A stretch of DNA of 64,000 bases from Ichthyophis bannanicus (Eukaryota > Chordata > Amphibia > Gymnophiona > Ichthyophiidae), in contig CM066043.1 of the NCBI GenBank assembly GCA_033557465.1, positions 74,864,662 through 74,928,661 on the forward strand. The letters run 5' to 3'. The notes beneath the pieces were generated by a model that saw only the letters and a program-made list of their open reading frames with translations, searched no databases and was not told the origin of the DNA. Positions 29,334 to 40,590 of the stretch are shown piece after piece. Made by a program: the position numbers and the translations under genes. The first letter of the stretch is position 1. Each line of letters starts with the position of its first letter.

Positions 29334-31265
29334 TTGGGCGAGAGAGTCCCTTTTGGCTCCCGGGATATCTGTGTCAGGGGCAGGTCGCGGATGGGCTACT
29401 ATGTCGGCCAGACCTCAGTGGGACCAGGCAGGGATCAGTCTCAGACAAAGGGGTTTGTCTGGGGTGCGCACAGGAGGCCACAACCTTGGAGAAGGGCCTG
29501 CAGGAGGAGCATCAGGAAAGGGACCCCTCTCCAGCCAGGGAGATGCAGGTTACAGAGGAGTCCTTGGACTCAGGGTTGGAGTCACTCAGGCCCCTCTGAA
29601 ATCCCCAGACCTTCCTCTGCGGTGGGGTTCCCGGGAGATTTTTCCCCAGAGTTTGTCCTGTTGCTACATCGGGCCATTTGCATGTACCATCAGGGGGCGG
29701 AGGCCTCTCCGCTGGCACAGGGCCAGGGTACTAAGCGAGCTGCAGACTCAAAGGTGGGCGTTGCAGAGATAGCAGTCACCAAGAAGGCTCAGCTCTCAGA
29801 GGAGGGACAGTTTCCTTCACCTTCATCGGAGGGGCAGGATGTGGAAGATCTAGACATAGTAACATAGTAAATGACGGCAGATAAAGGGATCCGCTGTGCT
29901 TGTCCCATGCTGTTTTGAATTCCGTCACCGTGTTTGCCCCCACCACTTCCATCGGGAGAGCATTCCAAGCATCCACCATCCTTTCAGTGAAAAAATATTT
30001 CCTGACATTGCCTTTCAATTTTCCACCTTGCAGCTTCATGTTATGCCCTCTAGTTTTGCAGCTTCCCCGTCTTTGGAAGAGGTTTGTTCATCGTTCCTCC
30101 TTAAGTATTTAAAGGTCTGAATCATATCTCCCCTATCCCTCCTCTCCTCCAAAGTGTACATATTTAGGTCTTCAAGTTTCTTCTCATAAGGTTTCTTATG
30201 CAGGCTCCAAATCATTTTGGTCGCCTTCCTCTGAACACTTTCCAGTCTTTTTACATCTTTTGCACAAAGCTACACACAAAGTTAGAGTCCCAAGCCTAGG
30301 AACTGGAGGAAGGAGAGATCCCGGAGCAAGAGGACCAGGCGCGAGTGGTGCGAGTGTTCCGATGCAAAGAATTGCAGGCGCTGGTTGGGGGAGTCCTTGA
30401 AGGCCCTCAATATTCTGGCAGGTGTGCCGACGGAGGAGGAAGCGTTTGAGGATCCTCTGCTTCAGGCGGTACGGAAGCTCCAGAAAGTTTTTCTGGTGCA
30501 CAGAGTGGTCAAGCAGATGATCCAAGAAGAGTGGAATCTGCCGGAGGCGGGCCTCAGGAGCGTATGGTCCATGACTCACCTGTACCCATTACCGGAGCAG
30601 AAGCGCAAATGTTTCCAGTCCCCTAGGGTGGATGCGGCAGTGTCAGCGGTGACCAAGAAGATGGCTATTCCGGTGGAAGGTAGCGCGGCCTTCAAGGATA
30701 GCCAGGACAGGAAGTTGGACACCTTGCTCAAACAGGCCTTTGATATCAATGCCCTTGCCTTGCAGGCCTCCATTTGTGGGGCCTGGGTGGCTTTAGCCTG
30801 CTTTTGCTGGTCGCAACGGGTGCAGGCAGCAGACTGGTCCAGAGAGGTGGCCAAACTGGAGTCGGGGGCAGCCTACCTTGTGGACACCCACTACGATCTC
30901 ATCTTTCATCAGGGAGCTCTCAGAGAGCATGGTCTCGTTGGTGGCGGCTTGCTGCTACCTGTGGTTGTGGAACTGGGCGGCGGACGGTGCCTCCAAGTCC
31001 CATCTTAGCAAACTACTTTTTAAGGGTAAGCCGCTGTTTGGTGAGGACCTGGACAAGTTGATTAAAGACTTGGGGGAATCCAAAGGTGGGCGCCTGCCCG
31101 AGCAGAAACAAAGCCACCTGTCCACGTCAGTGAGAGGACAACCAAGAGACTTCAAGCACTTTTGCACATCCTGCTTTGTCCCTTTTCAGAGAGGAAGAGG
31201 CGCCTCAAGGGGGCAGGGGTTTTGGGGGGACGGGAAGGGGCTTTGGAACAGCCTTTTCCTCGGGA
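29334..31265 (+). pseudogene. Gag relic of element E, split by a CR1 fragment
   Basis: The N-terminal part runs to SSEGQDVEDLD at about 29855. It then breaks into a minus-strand CR1 fragment and resumes near 30298 with ELEEGEIPEQ and VVRVFRCKELQAL. A frame change follows at the run GTTGGGGGAGTCC (about 30386). The C-terminal half (VHRVVKQMIQEEW, RVDAAVSAVTKKM, DRKLDTLLKQAFDINALAL) matches D. A further frameshift occurs near 30900. Compared with D, the zinc-finger start is not recognisable. Confidence 0.72.
29855..30290 (-). mobile_element. CR1-type LINE 3' fragment inside gag of E
   Basis: The minus strand encodes GNVRKYFFTERMVDAWNALP followed by EFKTAWDKH, the typical CR1 C-terminus. Upstream codons (LEERRDRGDMIQTFKYLR-like) sit near 30110-30170. 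The 3' end, on the left, carries two copies of ACATAGTA, resembling the short tandem repeat that ends CR1 elements. The insertion interrupts the acidic linker of gag. Confidence 0.75.
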
Positions 31266-31299
31266 ACCAGGAAATCCAAATGAAGCAAGGCGAGCCCAG

Positions 31300-32975
31300 G
31301 TGGGGTTGATATCCGTTGGGGGCCGACTACGGGAGTTCTACCCTGCTTGGGTCCAGATCACGTCAGACCGCTGGGTCTTGGAAGTCATCCAGGATCCAGT
31401 CAGCCACTCTTTCGTTCAGTCTCCCTGCAGGATACAAGGCAAAGCAGCGGCGGTAAAGGCCACCTTGGTGAGGCTGTTGCAGCTAAGGGCTGTGATGCCA
31501 GTACCCAAGGACCAATACGGGTGCAGTTTGTACTCCATTTATTTTGTGGTGCCCAAAAAGAAGGGCTTCTTTCGACTGATCCTCAATCTCAAAGGTGTAA
31601 ACTGCTGTCTGTGAGTACCACACGCTCACATGGAAACCTTGAGGTCGGTCATAGTAGCAGTAAGAAGCAGGGAGTTCTTAATGTCGCTCGACCTTTCCGA
31701 AGCATATTTGCACATCCCCATCTGGCAAGAGCACCAGCAGTTTTTCCGGTTTGCAGTACTGGTGGGGCATTTCCAGTTTCAGGCTTTGCTCTTCGGACTG
31801 GCAACGGTGCAGTGTATGTTCACCAAGGACATGGTGGTGGTACTCTGCAAGTGGGTGCATCTGTACCTTGACGACTGGCTGATCAGAGCAAAGTCCAGAG
31901 ATGAAAGCGTATCAGCCACAAAGAAGGTGGTGCAGCTCCTCGAAGGTCTGGGATGGGTGGTCAACCTGGCCAAGAGTCGGTTGGTGCCATCCCAGGAATT
32001 GGAGCATTTGGGAGCGTGCTTCGACACCAGCGTGGGGAATGTTTTCTTGCCAATACAGCAGGCTCGGGGGCTGCAGCGGCTGGTTTTTGCGGATGTCCCG
32101 ACCATCGGCCTGGCACTATCTGCAGGTCCCGGGGACTAGGGCAGCCACGATCAAATTGGTCCCATGGGCAAGAGCACACATGCAGCCTCTGCAGAGAGCT
32201 CTCATGCGTCGGTGGTCCCACCAGGGCCAGCCCTTGTCTGCCTGGGCACTGAAGTCGGGTGGATAAGGAGGGTGCTGAAAAGGTGTTCGGAGACTCTGGA
32301 AAGGAGCATACCCCTCGAGTTACCAGCATGGGTTCCACTGATGATGGATGCCATCCTGGCCAGTTGATGGGCCCATTGCGCGGGATGCATTGCACAGAGA
32401 CAGTGGGGCCCGCAGGAGATGCAGGCAGTGCTCCTGACGCTCCAGAGTTTTGCACCTTGGCTGCAGGGGAAGGCAGTTTGGGTATTCTCAGACAATGTGA
32501 CCACGGTAGTCTACATCAACTGTCAGGGCGGCATGGGCAGCATAGCCTCAGAGGAAGAGGCCGAAGTGCTGTTCGAATGGGTGGAAAGTCACCTCCAGGT
32601 CTTGTCGGCGGCACACGTCGTGGGAGTCGACAACGAGACTGCAGACTATCTAAGTCGGGTGCACTTGGAACCAGGCGAGTGGAATCTCAACCAAGTGGTA
32701 TTTGAGAAAGTGGCTCGCCGTTGGGACACTTCGGTTATGGATCTGATGGCGACCTTCCAGTCGGCCAAGGCAAGCCGGTTCTTCAGCAGAAGAAGGGAAA
32801 GAATGTCAGAGGGGCTGGATGCCCTCGTGCAAAGGCGGACCGCGAAGGAGCTCCTCTGTGTTTCCACCGTGGGTGCTCATAGGTTGGGTGATACAGCGGA
32901 TAAAGGCCCACCAGAAGTTCATCATTTTAATCACCCCGGATTGGCCGAGGCGTCCCTGGTATGCTGATCACACAG
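31300..32975 (+). pseudogene. Pol relic of element E (RT, RNase H, methylase-like)
   Basis: RT blocks VTSDRW-type start, YSIYFVVPKK, then a TGA at about 31612 in place of an Arg codon. The same frame goes on with METLRSVIVAVR, LDLSEAYLHIP and YLDDWLI. A frameshift near 32100 and further breaks near 32260-32420 separate it from the RNase H blocks VWVFSDNVTTVVYIN and HVVGVDNETADYLSR. The methylase-like DLMATFQSAKASRFFS follows. The catalytic YLDD is retained, so inactivation is by frame damage. Confidence 0.78.
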
Positions 32976-32989
32976 GGGCCAGTCCGCAT

Positions 32990-34030
32990 GCCTCAGGTGG
33001 ATCGATTCTCGCTTATGGCATGGCTTTTGAAAGGGCAAGGCTGAAGAGGAAAGGATACTCTGACCCGGTAATAGCGACCTTGCTGAAGGCCCGGAAGAGG
33101 TCGACTTTTTCGGCGCACATCGGGGTATGTCATATATTTGAGTCCTGGTGCGAGAACAGGCAGGCTATCCCATCCTCAGCATCCGTCCTAGACATTTTAG
33201 CTTTTTAGCAGTCCAGGTTCGATAAGGGTTTGACTGCTTGTTCCCTAAGAGTGCAACTAGCAGTTATTTCCTGTTACCAGGGAAAGGTGCAAGGAGTAGC
33301 TTTGGGCGCTCACTCAGACGTGCTGCGATTTCTAAGGGCAGTAGGCCTCCTCTGAACTCTGCGGAGACCAGTGGTACTGCCCTGGGATCTCAATCTAGTG
33401 CTTTCGGTGCTGACCAAGGAGCCCTTTGAGCTGTTGAATCAGAGCTTATTAAAGGATTTGACCTTGAAGACAGTTTTCCTCATGGCAATTTGCTCAGCGC
33501 GTAGGATTTCGGAGCTTCAGGCCTTATCCTGCCAGAAGCCTTTTCTGGTGTTCACCAGAGAGAAGGTGGTCCTTTGGCTGTTACCCTCCTTCTTACCTAA
33601 GGTGGTTTTGGCCCTCCATTTGAACCAATTGGTTTCCTTACCGGTTCTATCGGCTTTGGAAATGGGCCCCTTGAACTCTCAGTTGCGCCTCTTGGATGTT
33701 AAGCGGATCCTGAGGTGCTATTTGAAGCGTACAGTGTCCTTTCAGAGATCAGAGCGCTTGTTCATTCTGTTCGGAGGGCCACAGAAACGTGAGGCAGCTG
33801 CCAAGGCCTCTGTTTTCAGATGGATTAGAGAAGCTATTCAGTCGGCCTACATTGTGAAGGGTAGAGTGGTGCCGACAGGATTGCGGGCACATTCCACAAG
33901 GGCCCAAGCGGCCTCGTGGGCGGAGTATAGTTTAGTTTGGTGCCACTTGCGGAAATCTGTAAGGCGGCAACCTGATCATCTCTTCATACCTTTGCGAAGC
34001 ATTATTGTCTGGATATCCAGGCTTTGAGAG
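32990..34030 (+). pseudogene. Tyrosine recombinase relic of element E
   Basis: The N-terminal part GGSILAYGMAFERARLKRKGY is followed by a TAG near 33208. After a gap with a TGA, a long frame (33371-34027) has CSARRISELQAL (arginine I) and RAHSTRAQAASWAE (H-x-x-R). The tyrosine block is lost by a frame change after SLVWCHL; the expected 'TFAKHY' equivalent is visible only as DNA near 33985-34005. Confidence 0.78.
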
Positions 34031-34105
34031 ATGCTCACTTCGAAGTGGCAGTGCTTCAGGCTGGTGTGGCAGGTCTCTCCCATTAGGTTAACTGCTCTGT
34101 TACAT

Positions 34106-34205
34106 CCCAGAGGTGCAGGACTGGACTGGAGGGGGGCAATAAGGAAAGAGAAATTAGACTTACCTGCTAATTGTTGTTCCGTGAGGAGCTCCAATCCAAT
34201 CCTGG
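34106..34205. repeat. Internal complementary region of E
   Basis: 34106-34147 complements the left end (GGACTGGACTGGAGGGGGGC, CAATAAGGAAAG). The following bases, TTAGACTTACCTGCTAATTG onward, complement the right end at 34635-34675. Confidence 0.8.
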
Positions 34206-34507
34206 ATCCCACCCTTGACGGATTCTAAGAATGAGGATGTGAAGCGCTTCCGTCTACGACACTGTTTCTATGGGGAATGGCAGGGGTCAGGAAGTGCCGT
34301 AGAGTAAGCATAATTAAACATCTGGGAGCCAGACTAGGGGAGCTGCTGGACTTGCGCTTTGTTTTGTAAGGCGTGGCCAAATTCTTCACAGGTAAGCCTC
34401 TCCGTTTTTCGGGGAACAGGGAATTCCTTCACAGATGAGGGGGGTGGCAAGTAAGGTGGGGTGTATAGAGTTGGTTGATATCATTAAAATCGTTATTTTT
34501 AACTACT

Positions 34508-34680
34508 TATAGGTTATTGGGGCTGGTAGGCGGTGCCAGCTACATTAGTAGATGGGTGTCATCAAAAGATGACATGATCAGTCTCCAGGCTGCTGGAAGA
34601 GGTACACTGCCCAGAGGTGCAAGACTGGACTGGAGTTCTTCAAGGATCAACAATTAGCAGGTAAATCTAATTTCTCTTTT
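34508..34680. repeat. Right ITR of E
   Basis: Inverted copy of 28291-28440, including the TCATCTTTTGATGACACCCA segment. It ends with the ICR-complementary TAGCAGGTAAATCTAATTTC. Confidence 0.8.
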
Positions 34681-35400
34681 CTAGAGGCCTGGGGGAGAAG
34701 TTGCTGGGCATGGCTAGGGACCGTTGGGTGGTGGGGAGGGGCTTTTAATTTAACTTGGGATTCAAATAAGGATAATTCTAGGGAGGTGTATTATGGGAGT
34801 AGGAATTGCAGACTTTTGAAGGCATGGTTAGAGAGGTGGGTCTTGTAGATATGTGAAGGTTCTTGCACCCATCTGGGAGGTCCTGCTCCTACTACTCCAT
34901 GGTCCATAATACATATTCTAGGATTGATCTCATCTTGCTAGATAAAGCCTTAGTAGCCGAGGTACTGAAGGTTGATATCGAAACCATAGCATGGTCAGAT
35001 CATGCCCCAATGTAGGTTGAATTAAGAGGATAGATCCCGATAAACTGCATTTCTGGTGATTGATGACGTTCTAGGGGACCCAGTAGTGGTCTGAGACATT
35101 GAGGGAAGCATTTGGGAATTTTTTAATCATAATGGAGGTAGAGTAGTGGCACAGACGGTTCTGTGGGATTCCTTTAAAGCCTCAATCAGGGGGAGATTAC
35201 TGATATGGGCTAGTTAGCTAAAAATGCAGAGGGAGCAGCAAGTAGCCAGCCTCCTAGGTAAAATTGAGGTTAAAGATGCAGAGAATAGACAGGCGCCCTT
35301 GAGACATCTTAGGCTGGAGGTGGGGCAACTCCTCACAAAATTGAGACTGTCTGATAAATGGGGTTCTTTATCTGATTTAATGGATGATTGTTTTTTAATC
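34681..35400 (+). pseudogene. Old L1-group LINE, continuation of endonuclease (right of element E)
   Basis: Codons equivalent to DRWVVGRGF and FNLTWDSNK (the GGDFN block) appear at 34715-34770. YSRIDLILLDKALVAEVLK and WSDHAP follow at about 34915-35010, completing the endonuclease begun at 27926. A decayed linker (LRHLRLEVGQLLTKLRLSDK) then runs to about 35400. Several frameshifts are present. Confidence 0.75.
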
Positions 35401-37807
35401 TAACCTCTGTTTTAGCATGTGCCTTTGTGTCCTTTTCATTGCCACACCCCATTCCTCTGTTTCTTTCCCCATTCCACCTTTTTCTTACGTTTGTGGGTGT
35501 GGAAACTACATGTATGGGAGACAAAGATCATAGCAGTACACCAGATAGGACCTCCCCCATTAAAATGTAGTTTCTAGAAAACTATTTAAAATGGTTTTAC
35601 CAATACACTTCTAATCTGGAGGTCTATGATTAACAACAAAGACTGATGCTGGCTGAGTACATTCGCCCCTGCCCCATCTTTACAAAGACCTTTCAATGTC
35701 TTATTTAAATGCTTTTCTCCAAATGAAATTTTGATGCAATTTCATTTTTCTCTAAGAGCTATCAGCCCCATAAAGCAAAGAAGACAAACATCCAGACCCA
35801 CACACATGGCTTGTTTCAAGAGGAACTTGATGTTTGTCTTTCTTCCATGAATCTTGTTGTTATCTCAGTCAAAAGGGAACTGGTTAACCAGTAAGAGCAC
35901 AAATTCAATCATAAAAGGAGAGAGGCATGGTTACAAATTAGTAAAAATCAGTGTCATGCTGGTAGCTATATAAAGTGCAGGAAAATATCAACTTGTTTTA
36001 TTGGTTGGTGAATCATTTAATCTTATTCATAGGCTTTCTCCCTTTTTGTTAAGAAATGGAAATGTTTTCTGAAAACTTGGGTGCCGGTCAAAAATTTTTA
36101 GCAGCCTTATTTTTCCTCAATAACTTTTATCATTTTGTGTGTTTCTAATGCTTTTATTTATTTATGTGTTGCTTTTTTTTCTCCACCTTTGCACTTTTTG
36201 CCTTTGATCTTCCTCCATAGCTTCCTAAACTCTTTTTTCAGCCATGATCAGCCACATTTCTTCCTAATCTGGACCAGCAGCAGCAGTGGCATTCTTTGCC
36301 ACCCTTGGCCTAGTGGCAGTGGTATGTCTTCCTGGGCTTAGGGAGAAACAGCAGCTCTTGTCTGGCTCAGAATAGCATGAAGCAGTTCTAAGGCAACCTG
36401 GTACTTGGGATTCTTCCAATTCTCTCCTGGTGTATTTTTTTCCCTTACATTTTTACACTTTTGGAACATATGTACATATTTTGCTGTGGTCATAGGCCCG
36501 TGTGTGTGTGTGCGCAGTATATGACTGGAATTGAATCAGCACAACTGCTCCTTGATTTAGTTAGATTCATCATATAGTGGGTGTCGTTAAGCAGGAGAAG
36601 TATTTGGACATTAATGTCTTTTCAGATATTAAAAGCATTCAGACAGGTTAAAAAGAGCCAAGAAGGGAGCTCTTAATGATTTTGTGTGCTCTATGTACCA
36701 GTATGTTTAAAGATGTTTTTGGTTAGGACTGCTACTCAAAATAGATGCACACAATTGTGGTGGAAGGTATTTTGCTTCTAATTCGGACACAAATGGAAGT
36801 GAAAGCAGTGGCTGGGCTCACTCAACCATAGGAGAAGATAGTCACTGTATGTCTCACTGAGATTTTACTGAAATTGAGAGAGGAGGAGTTACTGTTTTAG
36901 CTTACATTATGTGTTTTAGGTTGCGCTACCTAGTGAAATGTGGTTTGGATCAGTTTATAGGAAATGCATGATATAAATAGACTATCTAACATGTAAAGTG
37001 AGTGATGCAACAGTGGCTTAGAGGGAGGAGGAGGAAGTCCAAAGGCTGAAAAAAAAGTATTGCAGATAGACTTGTCAGCTAGGTCTTTGGTGGCTCTTTG
37101 AGCCATACCCATGTTAACTTGCTCTGAATAGCATCTTACAGAGAAATCCAACCCCTCGGAATGTGAGGGGGCTGAATGAACACATTTTTCTATCGTCGTC
37201 CTGACTGCTGCCTGTCTGTCACCCATTCATTAGAGAATCATGCTAATTTTACAGACTAATTTTGCAGCTCGCACAACCTTCAAGCCATTAACTTTTTCCA
37301 CTACCAGGGATATAGGTCCTCCAAATTCTCAGACTATGTTGACAATTCCTCTCATGCATGTACAGATGAGATGGTTTCAAAACTTTAACTCTTTCCACTC
37401 AGTTGTCCCATGCTCTGGGACATTTAAATTTTCCCATTCCAATCATTTGTACCACCCTGTAGGACATATAAATAGCATGCTAGCATATGGCGCGTAAGTC
37501 CCGTCCCGTGGGATATTTCATAATTTCTCATTTCAACATAATAGGAAAACAGTTTTGTGTTAATTTTATTCCGATCTGGCATGAGCGACACAGAAAATTT
37601 ATCTGAGTGGGAAGGGTTAATGCCCTCAATGTGCCAAAAATTCAGTTCATATTAGAGTACCATTAGCTTTTCCTTCAAACGTGCTGGTTGACCTTTCTTT
37701 CTTACTCATTGAATCACCTTCAGAATGAGTTGCTTCTCAGAAGGCCTCATTCAACTGCAATATTTAGGCTTAAAATTAAGTACCAATTCCATTCTGTTCT
37801 GAAATTG
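35401..37807. other. Unassigned DNA, no gene recognised
   Basis: About 2.4 kb of AT-rich sequence with short frames only. It includes a short GT tract near 36500. No RNA gene or recognisable transposon terminus was seen. Confidence 0.5.
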
Positions 37808-37955
37808 TCAAGAGGGCGTGAAACAATTAAGAGGTAAACAGGTAGGGTCCGTGCAGTCCACCTGGAAGATTCAACCCTATGCGTTCGGTCGGCCTGCAGA
37901 TGGTGTTAGGCTAGTAGTGGCCTCCGGAGCGCCGGGCCCAGGTCTTCCCGGAGTC
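37808..37955 (+). pseudogene. Fragment of the 28S ribosomal RNA gene (D2/ES7 region)
   Basis: CAAGAGGGCGTGAAACAATT, AAGAGGTAAACAGGT and GGTCCGTGCAGTCC, then GGAAGATTCAACCC, match in order the conserved 28S rRNA stretch at the start of the D2 expansion segment. Substitutions relative to the vertebrate consensus (for example AAACAATTAAG for AAACCGTTAAG) show it is not functional. Following bases look like the GC-rich expansion segment itself. Both ends stop abruptly in AT-rich DNA, so it is a dispersed pseudogene fragment. Confidence 0.8.
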
Positions 37956-38159
37956 AAGTTGTTCTGAAATAATCTTTAACAAATTTTCTGCCATGAAAGA
38001 TCCACGTGTTGCTGTTTAGATTGAATATGGTGTGATTAGGCTCTCTTCAGCCACCAGTGCATTATGCCTTCCTTTACTACTTTTCTCTGTCTTCCATCTT
38101 CTCCCTGTTTCAATTTCTCCTAATTGTATTTTCGATCTTTTCCTGGCTGACTACGAAGC

Positions 38160-39860
38160 GTGGTTCAGATTTCTGTTCTCCACCTCACCTCCTTAACAGC
38201 AGCTTTGTGGTTGGTGCTGCAGACAATAGTATCCTTCCATGACAAAATCCTCACAATCACCCTCCAGTTCCCCTATTTCCCATTTCTCGCCACCCTTTCT
38301 TCCTTCCCTATGGTCTCTGACAAGGAAACGTCACTCCTCTCTTCCTCCAAACCTACTACCTGCTCTTCTGACCCCTTCCCCACCCACTTCCTTAGCTCCA
38401 TCTTTTCATCTCTCGTCCCTTCTATTTCTCATATTCTTAACCTCTCTCTCCACTGCAACCTTCCCTTCTGTTTTCAAGCATGCTGTGGTTACACCCCTTC
38501 TCAAAAAACCTTCACTTGATCCCACTTGTCCTTCTATCGTCCCATCTCTCTCCTTCCTTTCGTCTCTAAACTACTTGAGCATGCAGTCTATCACTGTTGT
38601 CTTGATTTCCTCTCCTCTCATACCCTCTTGCATCCTTTACAATCCGGCTTCCGTCCCCTACACTCCACTGAAACTGCTCTTACTAAGGTCTCGAATGATT
38701 TGTTCTTGGCAAAGTCCAAGGGCTTTTACTCTGTCCTCATTCTTCTTGATCTCTCTGCTGCCTTCGACACTGTTGACCATAACCACCTTCTTATCACCCT
38801 ATCCTCACTTGGATTCAAAGACTCTGTACTATCTTGGTTCTCTTCCTATCTATCCCATCACTCTTTCAGTGTGTGCTTCGATGGCTCCTCTTCAACCCCA
38901 CTACTTGTAGGAGTTCCTCAGGGTTCCGTCTTAGGTCCACTCCTCTTCTCTCTCTATACTCAATCCCTTGGCACCCTTATCTCTTCCCATGGCTTTCACT
39001 ATCATCTCTATGCCGACGACTCTCAAATCTATCTTTCTGCACCTGTTATTTCTCCTGATATCCAGTCTAAGATCTCACTCTGCCTCTCTGCTGTCTGGAT
39101 GTCCCACCGCCGCTTAAAACTGAACATGGCCAAAACTGAGCTTCTTATCTTTCCCCCGAATGCTTCCCCTCCTCTTTCCCCTTTCTCTCTCTCTATTGAT
39201 AACTCTGTACTCCTCCCTGTTTCTTCAGCACGTAACCTTGGTGTTATCTTCGATTCTTCTCTCTCTTTCTCTTCACATATCCAGCTCATTGCTAAAACTT
39301 GTCGTTTCTTTCTATACAATATTTCCAAAATTCGCCCCTTCCTCTCTGTTAACATCATTAAATTGATTGTCCACTCCTTAGTTACCTCCCGTCTTGATTA
39401 TTGTGACGTTCTCCTTGCCGGCCTCCCTGCAAGCCACTTCTTTCCTCTTCAGTCAATTCAACACTCCGCTGCTCGACTCATTTTCTGCCAGTCTCGTTTT
39501 TCCCACATCACTCCTCTCCTCATGTCGCTTCATTGGCTTCCCATCCGTCTCCGTATCCAATTTAAACTTCTCCTCCTGATCTATAAATGTATTCACTCTC
39601 CTGCCCCCCAGTACCTTACATCTCTCATCTCTCCTTACACCCTCTCTCGGTTGCTTCGCTCTTCTAACAATCTTCGTTTATCTGTGCCCTTTACTCACAC
39701 TGCCAATTCCAGACTTCGCTCCTTCCAACTGGTAGCACCCTTTGCTTGGAATAGTCTTCCTATCTCTGTGCGCCAGGCGTCCTCCCTGGCCATTTTCAAG
39801 TCCAGACTAAAATCCCACCTCTTCACTATTGCTTTCCGTTCCTGTCTTACCCTATCTTGA
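38160..39860 (+). pseudogene. L2-like reverse transcriptase, long open C-terminal frame
   Basis: From 38526 to 39860 the frame is open for 444 codons and covers most of the RT and the C-terminal region: [63 protein letters not shown], the catalytic YADD, and the C-terminal [12 protein letters not shown]. Upstream, SSKPTTCSSDPFPTHFL is in the same frame, but the stretch TFPSVFKHAVVTPLLKKPSL is one frame over. Two compensating indels therefore lie near 38455 and 38520. The endonuclease domain is missing. The length of undamaged frame suggests a fairly young but truncated copy. Confidence 0.85.
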
Positions 39861-40024
39861 TCTCTCTATCAACATTTGCTTACTTTGTCCTATAAAGTTT
39901 TGTTATTTGTATTATGTAACTTATTTTGTTTTCTGTCTTATTAGATTGTGAGCTCTGATGAGCAGGGACTGTCTCTCTTCTATGTTTGTACAGCGCTTCA
40001 TATGTTGCGGCGCTTTATAAGTCT

Positions 40025-40025
<1 letters not shown>

Positions 40026-40056
<31 letters not shown>
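40026..40056. repeat. TAA trinucleotide microsatellite at L2 3' end
   Basis: About ten TAA/ATA units directly follow the L2 tail. Confidence 0.9.
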
Positions 40057-40057
<1 letters not shown>

Positions 40058-40590
40058 TCCTCCATGTCTTGCTAAACACAGTGTCTCGTCACCATTCAAA
40101 GAGTGAGTGGGTACAGTAAGTGGCCTATGAGCGCAGTCCTCCATTGGAAAAAGATATTACACAGCCTAGCTAAACTAGAGTGAAAGGCAATGTACATCTC
40201 CAGGAACAAGCAGGAATGTAGTCTTCACATATGGGTATCGTCAGTACCGATGGAGCCTGCGCGGGCACGCTCCCCAGCATCCAATAGGAAAGCTTTTGGG
40301 AGCATCCCACAGTGCCTGCGTGCTGCCTTCCTGCCTTTCCAACTGTCCCTCTCCAGTAATTCGTTTTCCGCGGAGCCGACAGGTCACATACCCTGTCACC
40401 GCAGAAAATTTTGTCTTAATCTTTGTTTTAGTGGTCGCGTCTGCCTTCCTTCGACGCCATACCAGTACCGCCGGTTCTTTCTTCTTTCTTTAAAAAAAAT
40501 TATAGTTTCTAAGGTATTTTACTTTAGAAACTTTTTTTCCTTGGTGCTAGGCGCCATTTTGGGCACTAGGCCCAATTTCTTTCCTTAAAA

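Larger units (their letters stand above)
28289..34680 (+). mobile_element. DIRS-type retrotransposon E (family 4), inserted in an L1-group LINE
   Basis: Left end TTTCCTTATCGTCCCTCCAG with the conserved stem repeats; right ITR at 34508-34680 (inverted copy). Gag, pol and YR relics and an ICR (34106-34205) lie between. It is closely related in plan to D but has many more lesions and a CR1 insertion in gag. The L1-type endonuclease sequence on both sides is continuous when E is removed. Confidence 0.88.
38057..40056 (+). mobile_element. L2-like LINE, 5' truncated, with 3' end
   Basis: The element includes the RT ORF, a 3' UTR with GAGCAGGGACTGTCTCTCTT and TGTACAGCGCTTCATATG (typical L2-type tail phrases), and a terminal TAA repeat. 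The 5' limit is approximate. Plus-strand orientation. Confidence 0.82.

Noticed and set aside
37808..37955. Functional rRNA gene
   Set aside because: Only about 150 bases with substitutions at conserved positions; both sides are non-rDNA.
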